A stretch of DNA of 64,000 nt. It comes from Choristoneura fumiferana. Lineage: Eukaryota; Arthropoda; Insecta; Lepidoptera; Tortricidae. A program made the translations under genes and the position numbers. The notes under the pieces are model-generated. The model saw only the letters and a program-made list of their open reading frames with translations, had not been told where the DNA came from and ran no database searches. Shown one piece after another: positions 58,501-64,000 of the stretch; the first letter of the stretch is position 1, and each line of letters opens with the position of its first letter. The DNA lies in assembly GCF_025370935.1 (NCBI RefSeq), contig NC_133472.1, positions 9,585,831-9,649,830 of the forward strand, written 5' to 3'.

Positions 58501-59438
58501 CCATTTCTTCATAAGAGTAGATATGTACTTATTAGGTCATGAAAAATAAAAGCCTTTACTTCCAATATTTGAAGCAAATATTAATAATATTGTCAAATAA
58601 TTTTATTGTGTACCTATTACAGTCACACTTTAATTGATTTGAAAAAAGCTTATACTTTTTTTCATTGATACAGGTTACTTCCATTAGACTTTGAAAAAGG
58701 GAGGTTATCAATTCAGTTGTTTTTTCCAAGCACAAAGGGCAACATGTTAGACACCAAACTATTATTTTTTTAAAACATGAAATAGCTTAAGCGTATAAAA
58801 TTACACACTTACCTAATTAACGCATCTCGCCCCTGCAATATAACAGGGACAGCAATTTGTTGAACTACCATAAGGTCCTTTAAACCCAAATTTTGCTGTA
58901 AATTTGCTACACTATGAGGATGAATATCTAAATCTGCGAAAGTCTTCTCTGCAAACACTTTCTCAACAAGTGGTCTCACAGCTCGCTGCCCAATTCGAGG
59001 AACATCTGGATTATTTTTAAACAATGATGAAATCCAGCCACCAGCCCTTGGCTTTTGTTTTAATTGTATGTCATCACTGAGGTCTTGATAACTTTTTCCT
59101 TGGAATTTCCCCTTGTTTTCACTCAAGTCTCTTAGATTTTCTGACAAATCTACTGACTTAGGGCCCTGTGATTCAGACTGTTTCGGTATTTTGATTTGAC
59201 GTTCGCCATCATTTTTTTTATCATGCATAGGTCTTTTTCTAGCTATAGTTTTTCCAGTAAAAGCTGGTTTCGACATAAACTTGTATTCCGATGCATCTTT
59301 CTGCGTAGCTCTTTTCTTGGTATTCTACAATGGTATTTTAATGATTAGGAACGACATTAGGCTTCGTGCGCTTTTGAAGAAAATAGTAAAATAACTTACC
59401 TTTTTAGCAACGGTTATATTTAACTGCAAGTCGTCCAT
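43462..59438 (-). CDS. DDX31: DEAD-box ATP-dependent RNA helicase, DDX31/Dbp7 family (13 exons, 933 aa)
   Basis: The joined exons are 59438-59400, 59324-58813, 57017-56849, 55732-55575, 55480-55204, 54303-54054, 53961-53441, 52960-52784, 48625-48537, 46593-46492, 44866-44715, 44146-43927 and 43597-43462. Every junction is GT-AG and every phase matches, giving 2802 nt. Motifs seen: Q motif (about 142-173), SQTGSGKT (185-192), PTREL (223-227), TPGR (273-276), DEAD (298-301), SAT (380-382), LHGSM (674-678), DVAARGLD (702-709), HRVGRTGR (730-737). The C-terminal domain (IHLGHAAKAFALRD) is specific to DDX31/Dbp7. Family knowledge: a nucleolar RNA-dependent ATPase acting in 60S subunit assembly. 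The protein is longer than human DDX31 because of acidic and lysine-rich inserts between DEAD and SAT (about 308-372), after SAT (about 395-555) and before the LHG motif (about 617-660). Start chosen: first ATG, read straight into the lysine-rich N-terminus. Certain as to family; exact ends of the weakest exons (11, 12) are inferred. Confidence 0.95.
43927..44146 (-). CDS. DDX31: DDX31 exon 12 (family-specific C-terminal domain)
   Basis: Encodes the DUF4217-type tail seen in DDX31 and Dbp7: AYTTWVRFYSGYPRDVREF and IHLGHAAKAFALRDTP. Read straight through, it would stop at TGA 43925-43923. A donor GG|GTGAGG one codon earlier joins it in phase to exon 13, whose peptide resembles a helicase tail, so the spliced reading is preferred. 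Confidence 0.85.
44225..44460. repeat. Dispersed repeat in DDX31 intron 11
   Basis: AAACCTCCGACTTATCATTA and AATACCTCGAAAACGCCTGA parallel 60395-60440 (CCACCGACTTGTCATTTCAA, ATATCTCAAAAACGGCTGAA). Confidence 0.6.
44715..44866 (-). CDS. DDX31: DDX31 exon 11 (C-terminal extension)
   Basis: Continues in frame (LVQRNEKRSLEPLLSIV, ARLEQTAHTDKTWLGRASR). The length between motif VI and here matches human DDX31 without a gap. The acceptor CTCTGGCAG has a poor pyrimidine tract, so the exact start is the least certain of the gene. Donor G|GTAAGG, phase 1. Confidence 0.82.
45370..45755 (-). repeat. Dispersed repeat, family D, partial, in DDX31 intron 10
   Basis: TCCGGAGCCAAAATGGCAAA, GACGTAAAGTGGGGGTGATT and TCCAGCGTCCCCCCCTTAAA match family D in reverse. 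Inserted in the same orientation as the gene. Confidence 0.78.
46492..46593 (-). CDS. DDX31: DDX31 exon 10 (motif VI)
   Basis: Completes motif VI (RVGRTGR, the arginine finger region) and continues EAVLFLLPSEAEFMRHLEQ, aligned with the end of the helicase core in human DDX31. Acceptor TTAACAG, donor AG|GTAAGT, phase 2 in and out. Confidence 0.95.
46820..47132 (-). mobile_element. tRNA-derived SINE in DDX31 intron 9
   Basis: Full-length like 15058-15360 with a (TGATGA)n tail, and in the same orientation as DDX31. A and B boxes present (GTGGCCTAGTGGTTTG, GTGAGTTCAAACCCC). Confidence 0.88.
47223..47688 (+). repeat. Dispersed repeat, family D, 3'-truncated, in DDX31 intron 9
   Basis: Starts AAAAAACCGGCCAAGAGCGT and stops at the TCACCCCCACTTTACGTCTA block. 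Followed to about 47840 by another repeat end (GGGCGAAGCCGCGGGCACCA, then GCTAGT). Confidence 0.78.
47897..48470 (-). mobile_element. Jockey-group LINE fragment in DDX31 intron 9
   Basis: Encodes the end of a reverse transcriptase ORF: ARRYFTTDQLIGLYRVQVRF, MEYCCHLWDGSAEYQLAALD, then after a frameshift VASLSVFYRLHFGECASEMH, FINRTAKKWNSPPATVFPEH and NLVAFKSRVNEHLL before a stop. These are conserved in Jockey/CR1-group elements of insects. At least two shifts; inactive. Confidence 0.85.
48537..48625 (-). CDS. DDX31: DDX31 exon 9 (motif V)
   Basis: Encodes DVAARGLDVPRVDLVVQY and TDYVHR; the His-Arg is the start of motif VI, split across the next intron. Acceptor TGCTACAG, donor AG|GTATGT. A hairpin MITE (48654-48803) ends only 28 nt upstream of this acceptor. 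Confidence 0.95.
48654..48803. mobile_element. Hairpin MITE beside DDX31 exon 9
   Basis: Arms of about 36 bp: GTACGATCAAGGACTTTAAT and complement GTACGGTCAAGGACGAATTC; both contain CATGAGCCACCATGGAA. Confidence 0.88.
48917..49249. mobile_element. Palindromic element with tRNA-like core, DDX31 intron 8
   Basis: Outer arms 48917-48985 and 49185-49249 are inverted and diverged (ATCTTGACG, TACTTCGTT blocks). The core at 49086-49152 reads on the minus strand like a tRNA half with B box GGGCTCGATTCCC. A perfect 19-bp hairpin follows (49134-49152 against 49162-49180). Confidence 0.65.
50405..50463 (+). repeat. Solo arm of MITE family L
   Basis: GAGGCCGTATTGCCTAACAT, then GCTCGCGATCGCAATGAAAT, as in the left arm at 35499-35560. 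Confidence 0.7.
50793..50944. mobile_element. Hairpin MITE, GTACAGTCGAAC ends
   Basis: 42-bp arms with two mismatches; ends GTACAGTCGAACAAATT, inner CCCAGGGTGGAACCTT. Related to family P (28150, 58357). Confidence 0.9.
51411..51480 (+). repeat. Dispersed repeat fragment
   Basis: GTGCTCTGCCTACCCCATTT, then GGGAATACAGGCGTGATG. An inverted copy lies at 56655-56728. Confidence 0.65.
51805..52012 (+). repeat. Lepidopteran dispersed repeat end
   Basis: TGTATGTTTGTGTGTATGTT, ACGCAGCGACAGATCGACGT, closing with CGCGGGCGAAGCCGCGGGAA and AGCTAGTA, a widespread repeat end in this order. Confidence 0.65.
52502..52690. mobile_element. Hairpin MITE in DDX31 intron 8
   Basis: Arms of about 60 bp: AGTCAAAATACCATATACGG and complement; inner CAAGTAATATTTACCT and GACGTTTCGGCAACGT. 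A short loop holds CGTGACCACGGCAACTG. Confidence 0.88.
52784..52960 (-). CDS. DDX31: DDX31 exon 8 (LHG motif, start of motif V)
   Basis: Starts with an acidic stretch (ESSDNSDSEFEID), then VFKLHGSMPHEQRIEVFDQF and GVLFCT, which joins DVAARGLD in the next exon. Acceptor TCTATCAG, donor ACG|GTAAGC, 59 codons, phase 0. The next intron (48626-52783) is the largest of the gene. Confidence 0.95.
53225..53400. mobile_element. Small foldback MITE in DDX31 intron 7
   Basis: TCCGCACTGCGAATT at 53233-53247 and its near-complement AATTCGAAGTGCGGA at 53380-53394. The interior has inverted CGCGCGAT text. Confidence 0.6.
53441..53961 (-). CDS. DDX31: DDX31 exon 7 (insert, then start of second RecA domain)
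   Basis: The first half is acidic (VDDLSDSDSAS, MESDDEYVMPDEPD); the second returns to conserved helicase sequence (IVPMKLRLVTLCSLIVEHC, KLMVFMATLEMVDYH, motif IV). It ends in a poly-lysine run just before the donor AAG|GTAAAT. Length 521 nt, phase 1 to phase 0. The lysine run could be a nucleolar targeting signal (inference). Confidence 0.9.
54054..54303 (-). CDS. DDX31: DDX31 exon 6 (start of charged insert)
   Basis: Begins AVENLAGITMVDPVF, the normal continuation after motif III, then turns into low-complexity Lys/Glu/Asp/Thr sequence (KEKKEETKPGPSKTKEK). Acceptor TACATAG, donor G|GTATAT, phase 1. The low-complexity part is likely a flexible surface loop (inference). Confidence 0.88.
55204..55480 (-). 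CDS. DDX31: DDX31 exon 5 (DEAD and SAT motifs, acidic insert)
   Basis: CLVLDEADRLLEMGYEKD gives Walker B (DEAD), and LLSAT is motif III. They are about 80 residues apart, roughly 45 more than in human DDX31; the extra stretch is rich in Glu, Asp, Lys and Ser. Donor AAG|GTAAGA, phase 0. Confidence 0.95.
55575..55732 (-). CDS. DDX31: DDX31 exon 4 (motifs GG and TPGR)
   Basis: Encodes PFTWIVPGLLSGGQKRK and ILVGTPGRINDHL. PFTWIVPG is a signature shared by DDX31 and Dbp7 proteins and separates them from other DEAD-box helicases. Donor GG|GTATGTG, phase 2. The following intron is 94 nt. Confidence 0.95.
56464..56728. repeat. Two dispersed repeat ends in DDX31 intron 3
   Basis: 56464-56654: ACTAGCTTATGCCCGCGACT to ACAGACAGACAGATAGACAG. 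Then an inverted CTGTATTCCCAAATGGGGTA block, matching 51411-51480. Confidence 0.65.
56849..57017 (-). CDS. DDX31: DDX31 exon 3 (Walker A and motif Ia)
   Basis: Acceptor CTTTTCAG, donor AAG|GTTAGA. The exon opens with the ATP-binding loop SQTGSGKT and holds VVVVPTRELAVQ, where PTREL contacts RNA. Enters in phase 2, leaves in phase 0. Confidence 0.96.
57051..57115 (-). repeat. SINE body fragment in DDX31 intron 2
   Basis: GTCTCCTGGTGTGACAGGAG and GCCTTTGCCCAGCAGTATAG match the 3' part of the SINE family. Just upstream of exon 3's acceptor. Confidence 0.45.
58357..58504 (-). mobile_element. MITE, family P, diverged, in DDX31 intron 2
   Basis: Contains GGTTCCA...GGGGTGGAACC at the left and AAAGGTTCCATCCGGATACA at the right, with the inner GTTGACATTCCA block of 28150-28462. 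Confidence 0.6.
58813..59324 (-). CDS. DDX31: DDX31 exon 2 (charged N-terminus and Q motif)
   Basis: Acceptor ATTGTAG, donor AG|GTAAGT, 512 nt, leaving phase 2. The first two thirds are lysine/serine-rich and probably disordered, as expected of a nucleolar helicase tail. The end carries the DDX31 Q-motif region (FADLDIHPHSVANL, then VVQQIAVPVILQGRDALIR). The usual Thr before the Q-motif Gln is Val here. Confidence 0.95.
59400..59438 (-). CDS. DDX31: DDX31 exon 1 (codons 1-13)
   Basis: Thirteen codons (MDDLQLNITVAKK) end at AAG followed by the donor GTAAGT, phase 0. Intron 1 is only 75 nt. A short first exon starting MDD fits the family; no other ATG lies between it and the acceptor of exon 2 in frame. 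Confidence 0.85.
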
Positions 59439-59560
59439 TTTCAGACTTATTCAAGCATCGATATCATAGCAATATTGTACGTATAAGTGAGGTTAGAGGC
59501 GCACGCATGTTTTTGTTGTCGTGGAGAGTTGTCAGTTTTTGACAGGTGGACATGCGTTTT
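59439..59560 (-). promoter_or_regulatory. DDX31 5' flank / probable promoter
   Basis: Sequence just upstream of the DDX31 start codon. CATCGATA at 59456-59463 matches the insect DRE element TATCGATA at 7 of 8 bases, an element common in promoters of growth genes. No TATA box is obvious. Start site not determinable by eye. Confidence 0.35.
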
Positions 59561-59732
59561 GTTTCTTCTATGCTCCAACAAAACTTAAAATAATAAAGGA
59601 ACTATAACATATCAATAATTTTATTGTTTTTCATGTGTAAATGAATTTAATTCTTTCATTTATTTATACATAAATGATAATACAATAAACAGGGTGAAAA
59701 AGTCTATACATTCTATCATCGCAATCGATCGT

Positions 59733-60640
59733 ACAGTCAGCACCATAAGTTGCTGATCACTTTTTTGCCTCGGTACATTTCACCGCTATATATTTGTTGT
59801 TGTTGTTTCTTTAAAAAAATATGGCTCTGTCCATTGGAGGACAATTTTGCCAGTGTCTAGTAGTAGTAGCTTTTGCCGTTGTACGGTAAAAAAATTCTAG
59901 AAAACGAAATATGAGAGGTAATGGTGGATGGACGATGACAGCGCGAATCCCGCTATATATTTAAAATTTCAATTAATAAATATGTCAATTCCAATAACAA
60001 TAAAATGAATTTCACACGTGCCGATTGCCGGGTAGCACGCATCGGGTGTCTGTGGGTGGTGTTCATGTAGGTACAGTCCTGGATTTATAAATAGGCCGTA
60101 TAGGCCGCGGCCTAGGGGCGGCAAATTTCAAAAAAATATTATTTTAGAAAGTTAGATAGGGCGGCGGATATAAAGTGGCCTACACTCATAAAATACATAA
60201 ATCCGCCACTGTGTAGGTATGTGGGCATATGTATGTATGGTAGCTTTCACTCGTACAGTCGGCGATAAAAGAAAGTGATCGTTTTGGTACCATAACGTGA
60301 TCACATCACGCGACTTTGTTTATTTTTTTGTGATAATAGTAGGTAGGTACGTGGCTGTAAAGCGCCGAGGTACATAACCTAACCAACAAAAAGTTGGAAA
60401 CCACCGACTTGTCATTTCAAATTTCAATATCTCAAAAACGGCTGAACCGATTTTGATAAAATATGTCTAGTAACCATCGCTAGAAACCCTGCTTTCAAAT
60501 AAAAAAACCGCATTCATATCGGTTCACCCGTTTAAGAGCAGGCAAGACACACAGACTGACAGACACACACAGCGGTCAAACTTATAACACCCCTCTTTTT
60601 GCGTCGGTACCTAACTTTTGGTGCTGACTGCATGATCGAC
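59733..60640. repeat. Inverted repeat pair CAGTCAGCACCA
   Basis: CAGTCAGCACCATAAGTT at the left and complement of AACTTTTGGTGCTGACTG at the right, interleaved with the pair 59810/61137. The interior at 60395-60600 is a dispersed repeat also found at 44225-44460. Confidence 0.55.
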
Positions 60641-61137
60641 TGCAATGACAATGTATATTTATTGAATACACTTGACTTCACGGCGAACTGTAAGAGTGAA
60701 ATTTGCAAAATAGGTTCAGTTAGATTTTTTTGCCTCGTTCCTCCTCGTTCATTAAAATCCTTGCCCCACCTTACGTAGAGGGTGTACCTTATGCTGTGAA
60801 TGAAGTGTTGTATTGATCTTTCAAAATTATTGCTTTCTATTGCGTAATCGCACTTATCTTACTGTAGATAACAATATGTGTGTAATGATCTTAGGTGTTG
60901 TATAAGATCTTTCAAAAATATTGCAAGTCTGTCTTTAACTAATTAAATGGCAACTGTCAGTGTGTAATTCCGGTTTTTACTTTCAAGATGATTGAATAGC
61001 ATTCGCGCTGTCATCGTTCATCCACCATTACCTCTCATATTTCGTTTTCTAGAATTTTTTTTTTCGTACAACGGCAAAACCTACTAGACACTGGCAAAAG
61101 TGTCCTCCAATGATGGACAGAGCCATATTTTTCTAAA
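59810..61137. mobile_element. Element with ~135-bp inverted ends
   Basis: 59810-59948 and 61001-61137 are inverted copies: AAATATGGCTCTGTCCAT, CCAGTGTCTAGTAG, TTCTAGAAAACGAAATATGA, GGTAATGGTGGATG. No transposase seen between them. Confidence 0.72.
60072..60212. mobile_element. Nested small MITE
   Basis: ACAGTCCTGGATTTATAAAT at the left, complement ACAGTGGCGGATTTATGTAT at the right; inner GGCC-rich text GGCCGCGGCCTAGGGGCGGC. Lies inside 59810-61137. Confidence 0.65.
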
Positions 61138-61436
61138 AATCTAGAAGGGAGAAGATTCACTACGAAACGTTCAGGGAATGCGAATTTGAAAGGGATCACG
61201 TGTCGCCGCGTGCCGCCAAAAAGTTCCCTTTGGGCGTCTATGGGGTGGAATAAATATTTGTAGCATAAAAAAGATGTTTATACCCAAGCCCCATGTTTAT
61301 AAATAGAAAGGATTTGGAGGAATCGATCATGCGACTAATCCCTGCAATGCCGATGCTAATGCAAGTTGCTTAGCTTCCTTAATGTGGACAGGATTAGATA
61401 CCCTTCGCATTTGTTGATAGAAAACCTAAATGACTT

Positions 61437-61930
61437 ATCATCATCTCGGGCTATATAGGTACGTCCCACAGGCTTCCTTTCAGAATGGGAGGACTTGGGC
61501 CATAGTTCTCACGCGGGCCCAGTGCGGATTGAGAACTTCACACGCACCATAGAATTGCTTCCCAGAATTGTGCAGGTTTCCTCGGTGTTATCCTTCGTCG
61601 TAAGGGTCATGGTAAATTTTAAATAAATTTATAAGCACATAACATACCATCCCAGCCTATATACGTCCCACTGGTGGGCACAGGCCTCTCTCAGAACAAG
61701 AGGACTTGGGCCATAGTTCCCACGCGGGCCCAGTGCGGATTGGGAACTTCACACGCACCATTGAATTGCTTCGGAGGTTTGTGCAGGTTTCCTCACGATG
61801 TTTTCCTTCACCTCAAAGCTCGTGGTAATGGCACATGAATTTCGAAAAACTCAGAGGTGCAAGCCTGGGTTCGAACCCACGACCCTCTGCTTGAAAGGCG
61901 ATAGGTCAAACCACTAGGCCACCACGGCTT
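61437..61930 (-). mobile_element. Two tRNA-derived SINEs in tandem
   Basis: 61437-61636 is a truncated diverged copy; 61645-61930 is nearly full length with A box and B box (GTGGGTTCGAACCCAGG). Same orientation, a few bases apart. Confidence 0.87.
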
Positions 61931-62156
61931 TAGCTTAAATAAGTAGGCAGGTATAGCTATTACACAAACATATATTTTAATAAGTATTAAGTAGTAGGAT
62001 ACCTTTCATTCTTTAAACTGATTTCATTCAGTTACTTAAGTACCTACCTATACGTACTTTAATCATATTTTACAAATAAAATATTAACAGCCTCTAAAAC
62101 TCGCCGCCACAGTGCACAACAAACAGTTTTTATTATTTTTTCTGCCAACGTTTCAG

Positions 62157-62381
62157 ATTCAGATCAGACCATTCAGTCCCTTCGAAAGTGGCGACCGCTA
62201 AATCAGTGCACTTGAAATTCACTGAACAAACAAACACATCGAAAGCGGACGCGGGGGCGAGAGGGCGCGTCGTGATTACGGCGCCCGAAGTGACCCGCCG
62301 GGAACCTTATACAATAGTTGAGGGATTCAGACCCTACTTACAAAAACAAAGGGTCCAAAGTTACAGAGTTGCCGCGACGCG
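62157..62381 (+). CDS. Internal coding exon of an unrecognised gene
   Basis: A 225-nt exon with a textbook acceptor (pyrimidine-rich tract ending CGTTTCAG) and donor (CG|GTAAGT). It is open in one frame only, entering and leaving in phase 2, so it could be skipped without a shift. The peptide has 74 full codons with coding-like composition: SVPSKVATAKSVHLKFTEQ, GARGRVVITAPEVTRREPYT, then IVEGFRPYLQKQRVQSY. It is clearly GC-richer than its flanks. No domain recognised; partner exons would lie upstream and beyond the right edge. Neither other plus-strand frame is open across it. Confidence 0.6.
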
Positions 62382-62719
62382 GTAAGTCTTTTTTTAAAAT
62401 ACCGCTTCCTGATGGCTTCCTGATTTCAAATCAAAAAGGCAAAGGGACTGAGTTTATGCAATCTACCTACATTGGTGCCTTGTTTAACGTGTTGTTTACT
62501 TACATTATCTATCTAAATGTACTTAAATTATTAAATATTCGATGCAAAGCTAGACCGCGAATAGGTATCTACTATCTAAGCTATTCCTACAATCATTAAT
62601 TATGTATATAATATATTCGTTGCCACACGTAGGTAGGTAATATAATTTACCACTTGACTTGTCCTGCAACGTGGTTTCATTTTACATACGCAATTAATAT
62701 ACTTTCGCTTTCGTAGGTA

Positions 62720-62849
62720 GAGTCACCAGCACCAATATCTGACACAACAAGCGTGCGTAAATCTCTAATACGACTCTATTTCTAGGGCCGGAAGGACGTT
62801 TCAGATATTTTTGCACGCTCCGCTGTGGCAGATATTAATGCTGGTGACT
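62720..62849. mobile_element. MITE with 21-bp AGTCACCAGCA ends
   Basis: AGTCACCAGCACCAATATCTG at the left and complement of CAGATATTAATGCTGGTGACT at the right (two mismatches). 339 nt downstream of the unrecognised exon. Confidence 0.88.
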
Positions 62850-62887
62850 GTTCAATCAATCCGGTCACTGAAAATGAGGATTTGAAG

Positions 62888-63027
62888 ACAACTAAAAGAA
62901 TAACTTACTGCACGAAAATGCAGCCATATATATATATATATATATACAATTCCCCAAGTCTTGTCCCTGCGGAATTTCGCCCATAAGGCTGGCTGCATTT
63001 TCGTGCAGTAAGTTATTCTTTTAGTTG

Positions 63028-63066
<39 letters not shown>
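62888..63066. mobile_element. MITE with perfect 39-bp inverted ends and (TA)n tracts
   Basis: 62888-62926 and 62990-63028 are exact complements (start ACAACTAAAAGAATAACTTA). (TA)n lies inside at 62927-62946 and outside at 63029-63066. Perfect arms imply recent insertion or gene conversion. Confidence 0.9.
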
Positions 63067-63070
<4 letters not shown>

Positions 63071-64000
63071 AGTTATTTTTAGGGCATGTTTTTAGGATAG
63101 TTTTTTTTTTTAATAAGTACTTCAATTGTACCTTTACAATAATGCGTTTGTTTAAATAAATGATAACAGACTTACATGCATACTACCTATATACCTACAT
63201 AAAACCTTAGATAAAGGGGATAAAACATGGCATTTGAAATAAACCTTGTAATAAAAATATTTTTGATGTTCCTTGATATTTCGTATTTTGCTGCATTATA
63301 ATGTTGACACTGATGACATTGTCCACTTTTAATAACACATCGTCTTTTGTCACCATCGTAAACAACGCTTTTTATAATCAGGTAAATATAAATATTTTAA
63401 TTTTAAAGATTTAGACAGATTGTTTGCCTATGATCCACCTTCACCAATTTCCATATTTGGTTTTATAGATTGTTTTTACTGCACAGTGGCCATCTTAAAA
63501 TATCATAAAAGTGTCTTCTCACCATTGGAAAAATTGCCCGCTTAACGTACCATCAGAAACACACAGAAACTATATCTTTTTAGCCTGGCTGTGTTCCGTT
63601 TTGATAACATCCCTCTTTAGCGATGCCTTTAGCTTTTGACGGGAACACGGAAGGCCATATCGTCTTTAATTATCTAAGGCTGCAGCGGATGAGAGTATAC
63701 CATTTATGTAGCTTACGAACCAAGTGGATGGCGTCCGCTCAAGGGTCTAACTTTCTGCTAATTCGACTGTGCACTCGGCAGACAATAGGGCTTGACCCGT
63801 AGATTAATAGGCGTTATGCGAAGACAGTGTCTTAGCGTAGGTGATGTCAAGATCAAAGCACGATCAACGGCAAGCCAACTGATTCCACATAATTCCTAGG
63901 AAAAAAAGGATCACGATAATATCAGCCGAGCACAGTGATAATTCGCAGATGAAATCATTTAGAGAATCACGCAGCCTTACTCAAATAACCTATGCACTAT
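63067..64000. other. No gene recognised at right edge
   Basis: AT-rich to 63600, then mixed sequence. No exon with matching splice sites was found to follow the 62157-62381 exon. Confidence 0.4.

Overview
The window is nuclear DNA of a moth or butterfly (Lepidoptera). It is AT-rich, genes are sparse, GT-AG introns interrupt them, and it carries repeat families typical of that order: tRNA-derived SINEs with TGATGA tails, RTE and CR1/Jockey-type LINE fragments, and many short hairpin (foldback) MITEs. No bacterial, organellar or viral genes were seen.

Right third (43.3-59.5 kb, minus strand). One complete gene is clear: a 13-exon DEAD-box RNA helicase of the DDX31/Dbp7 family (nucleolar, large ribosomal subunit assembly). 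All splice phases fit and the joined frame is 933 codons. It has every helicase motif (Q motif, GSGKT, PTREL, TPGR, DEAD, SAT, LHG, ARGLD, HRVGRTGR) plus long charged inserts absent from the usual family core. An AATAAA lies about 170 nt past the stop. Its larger introns hold SINEs, a LINE fragment and hairpin MITEs.

Far right (59.5-64 kb). A mosaic of interleaved inverted repeats is followed by two SINEs. At 62157-62381 is a convincing plus-strand internal exon of a gene I cannot name, then a MITE with perfect 39-bp inverted repeats and (TA)n tracts.

Left two thirds (1-43.3 kb). This looks like a gene desert with CpG-rich, apparently single-copy islands and dispersed repeats, as expected of regulatory sequence around a developmental gene (inference). 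A few small coding candidates stand out on the minus strand: a THAP zinc-finger first exon (7313-7416), a three-exon gene for a 67-residue possible secreted or membrane peptide (39292-39715), a 49-nt first exon (22578-22626) and an orphan spliced exon (33809-33858). A GC-rich coding-like island on the plus strand (21655-22060) is unexplained. Two related ~60-bp elements near 26.4 and 27.05 kb, both containing the ATGCAAAT octamer, are the best noncoding regulatory candidates.

The recurring theme is foldback elements: at least a dozen families, several sharing the outer end GTACAGTC, some nested inside others or inside LINE fragments.
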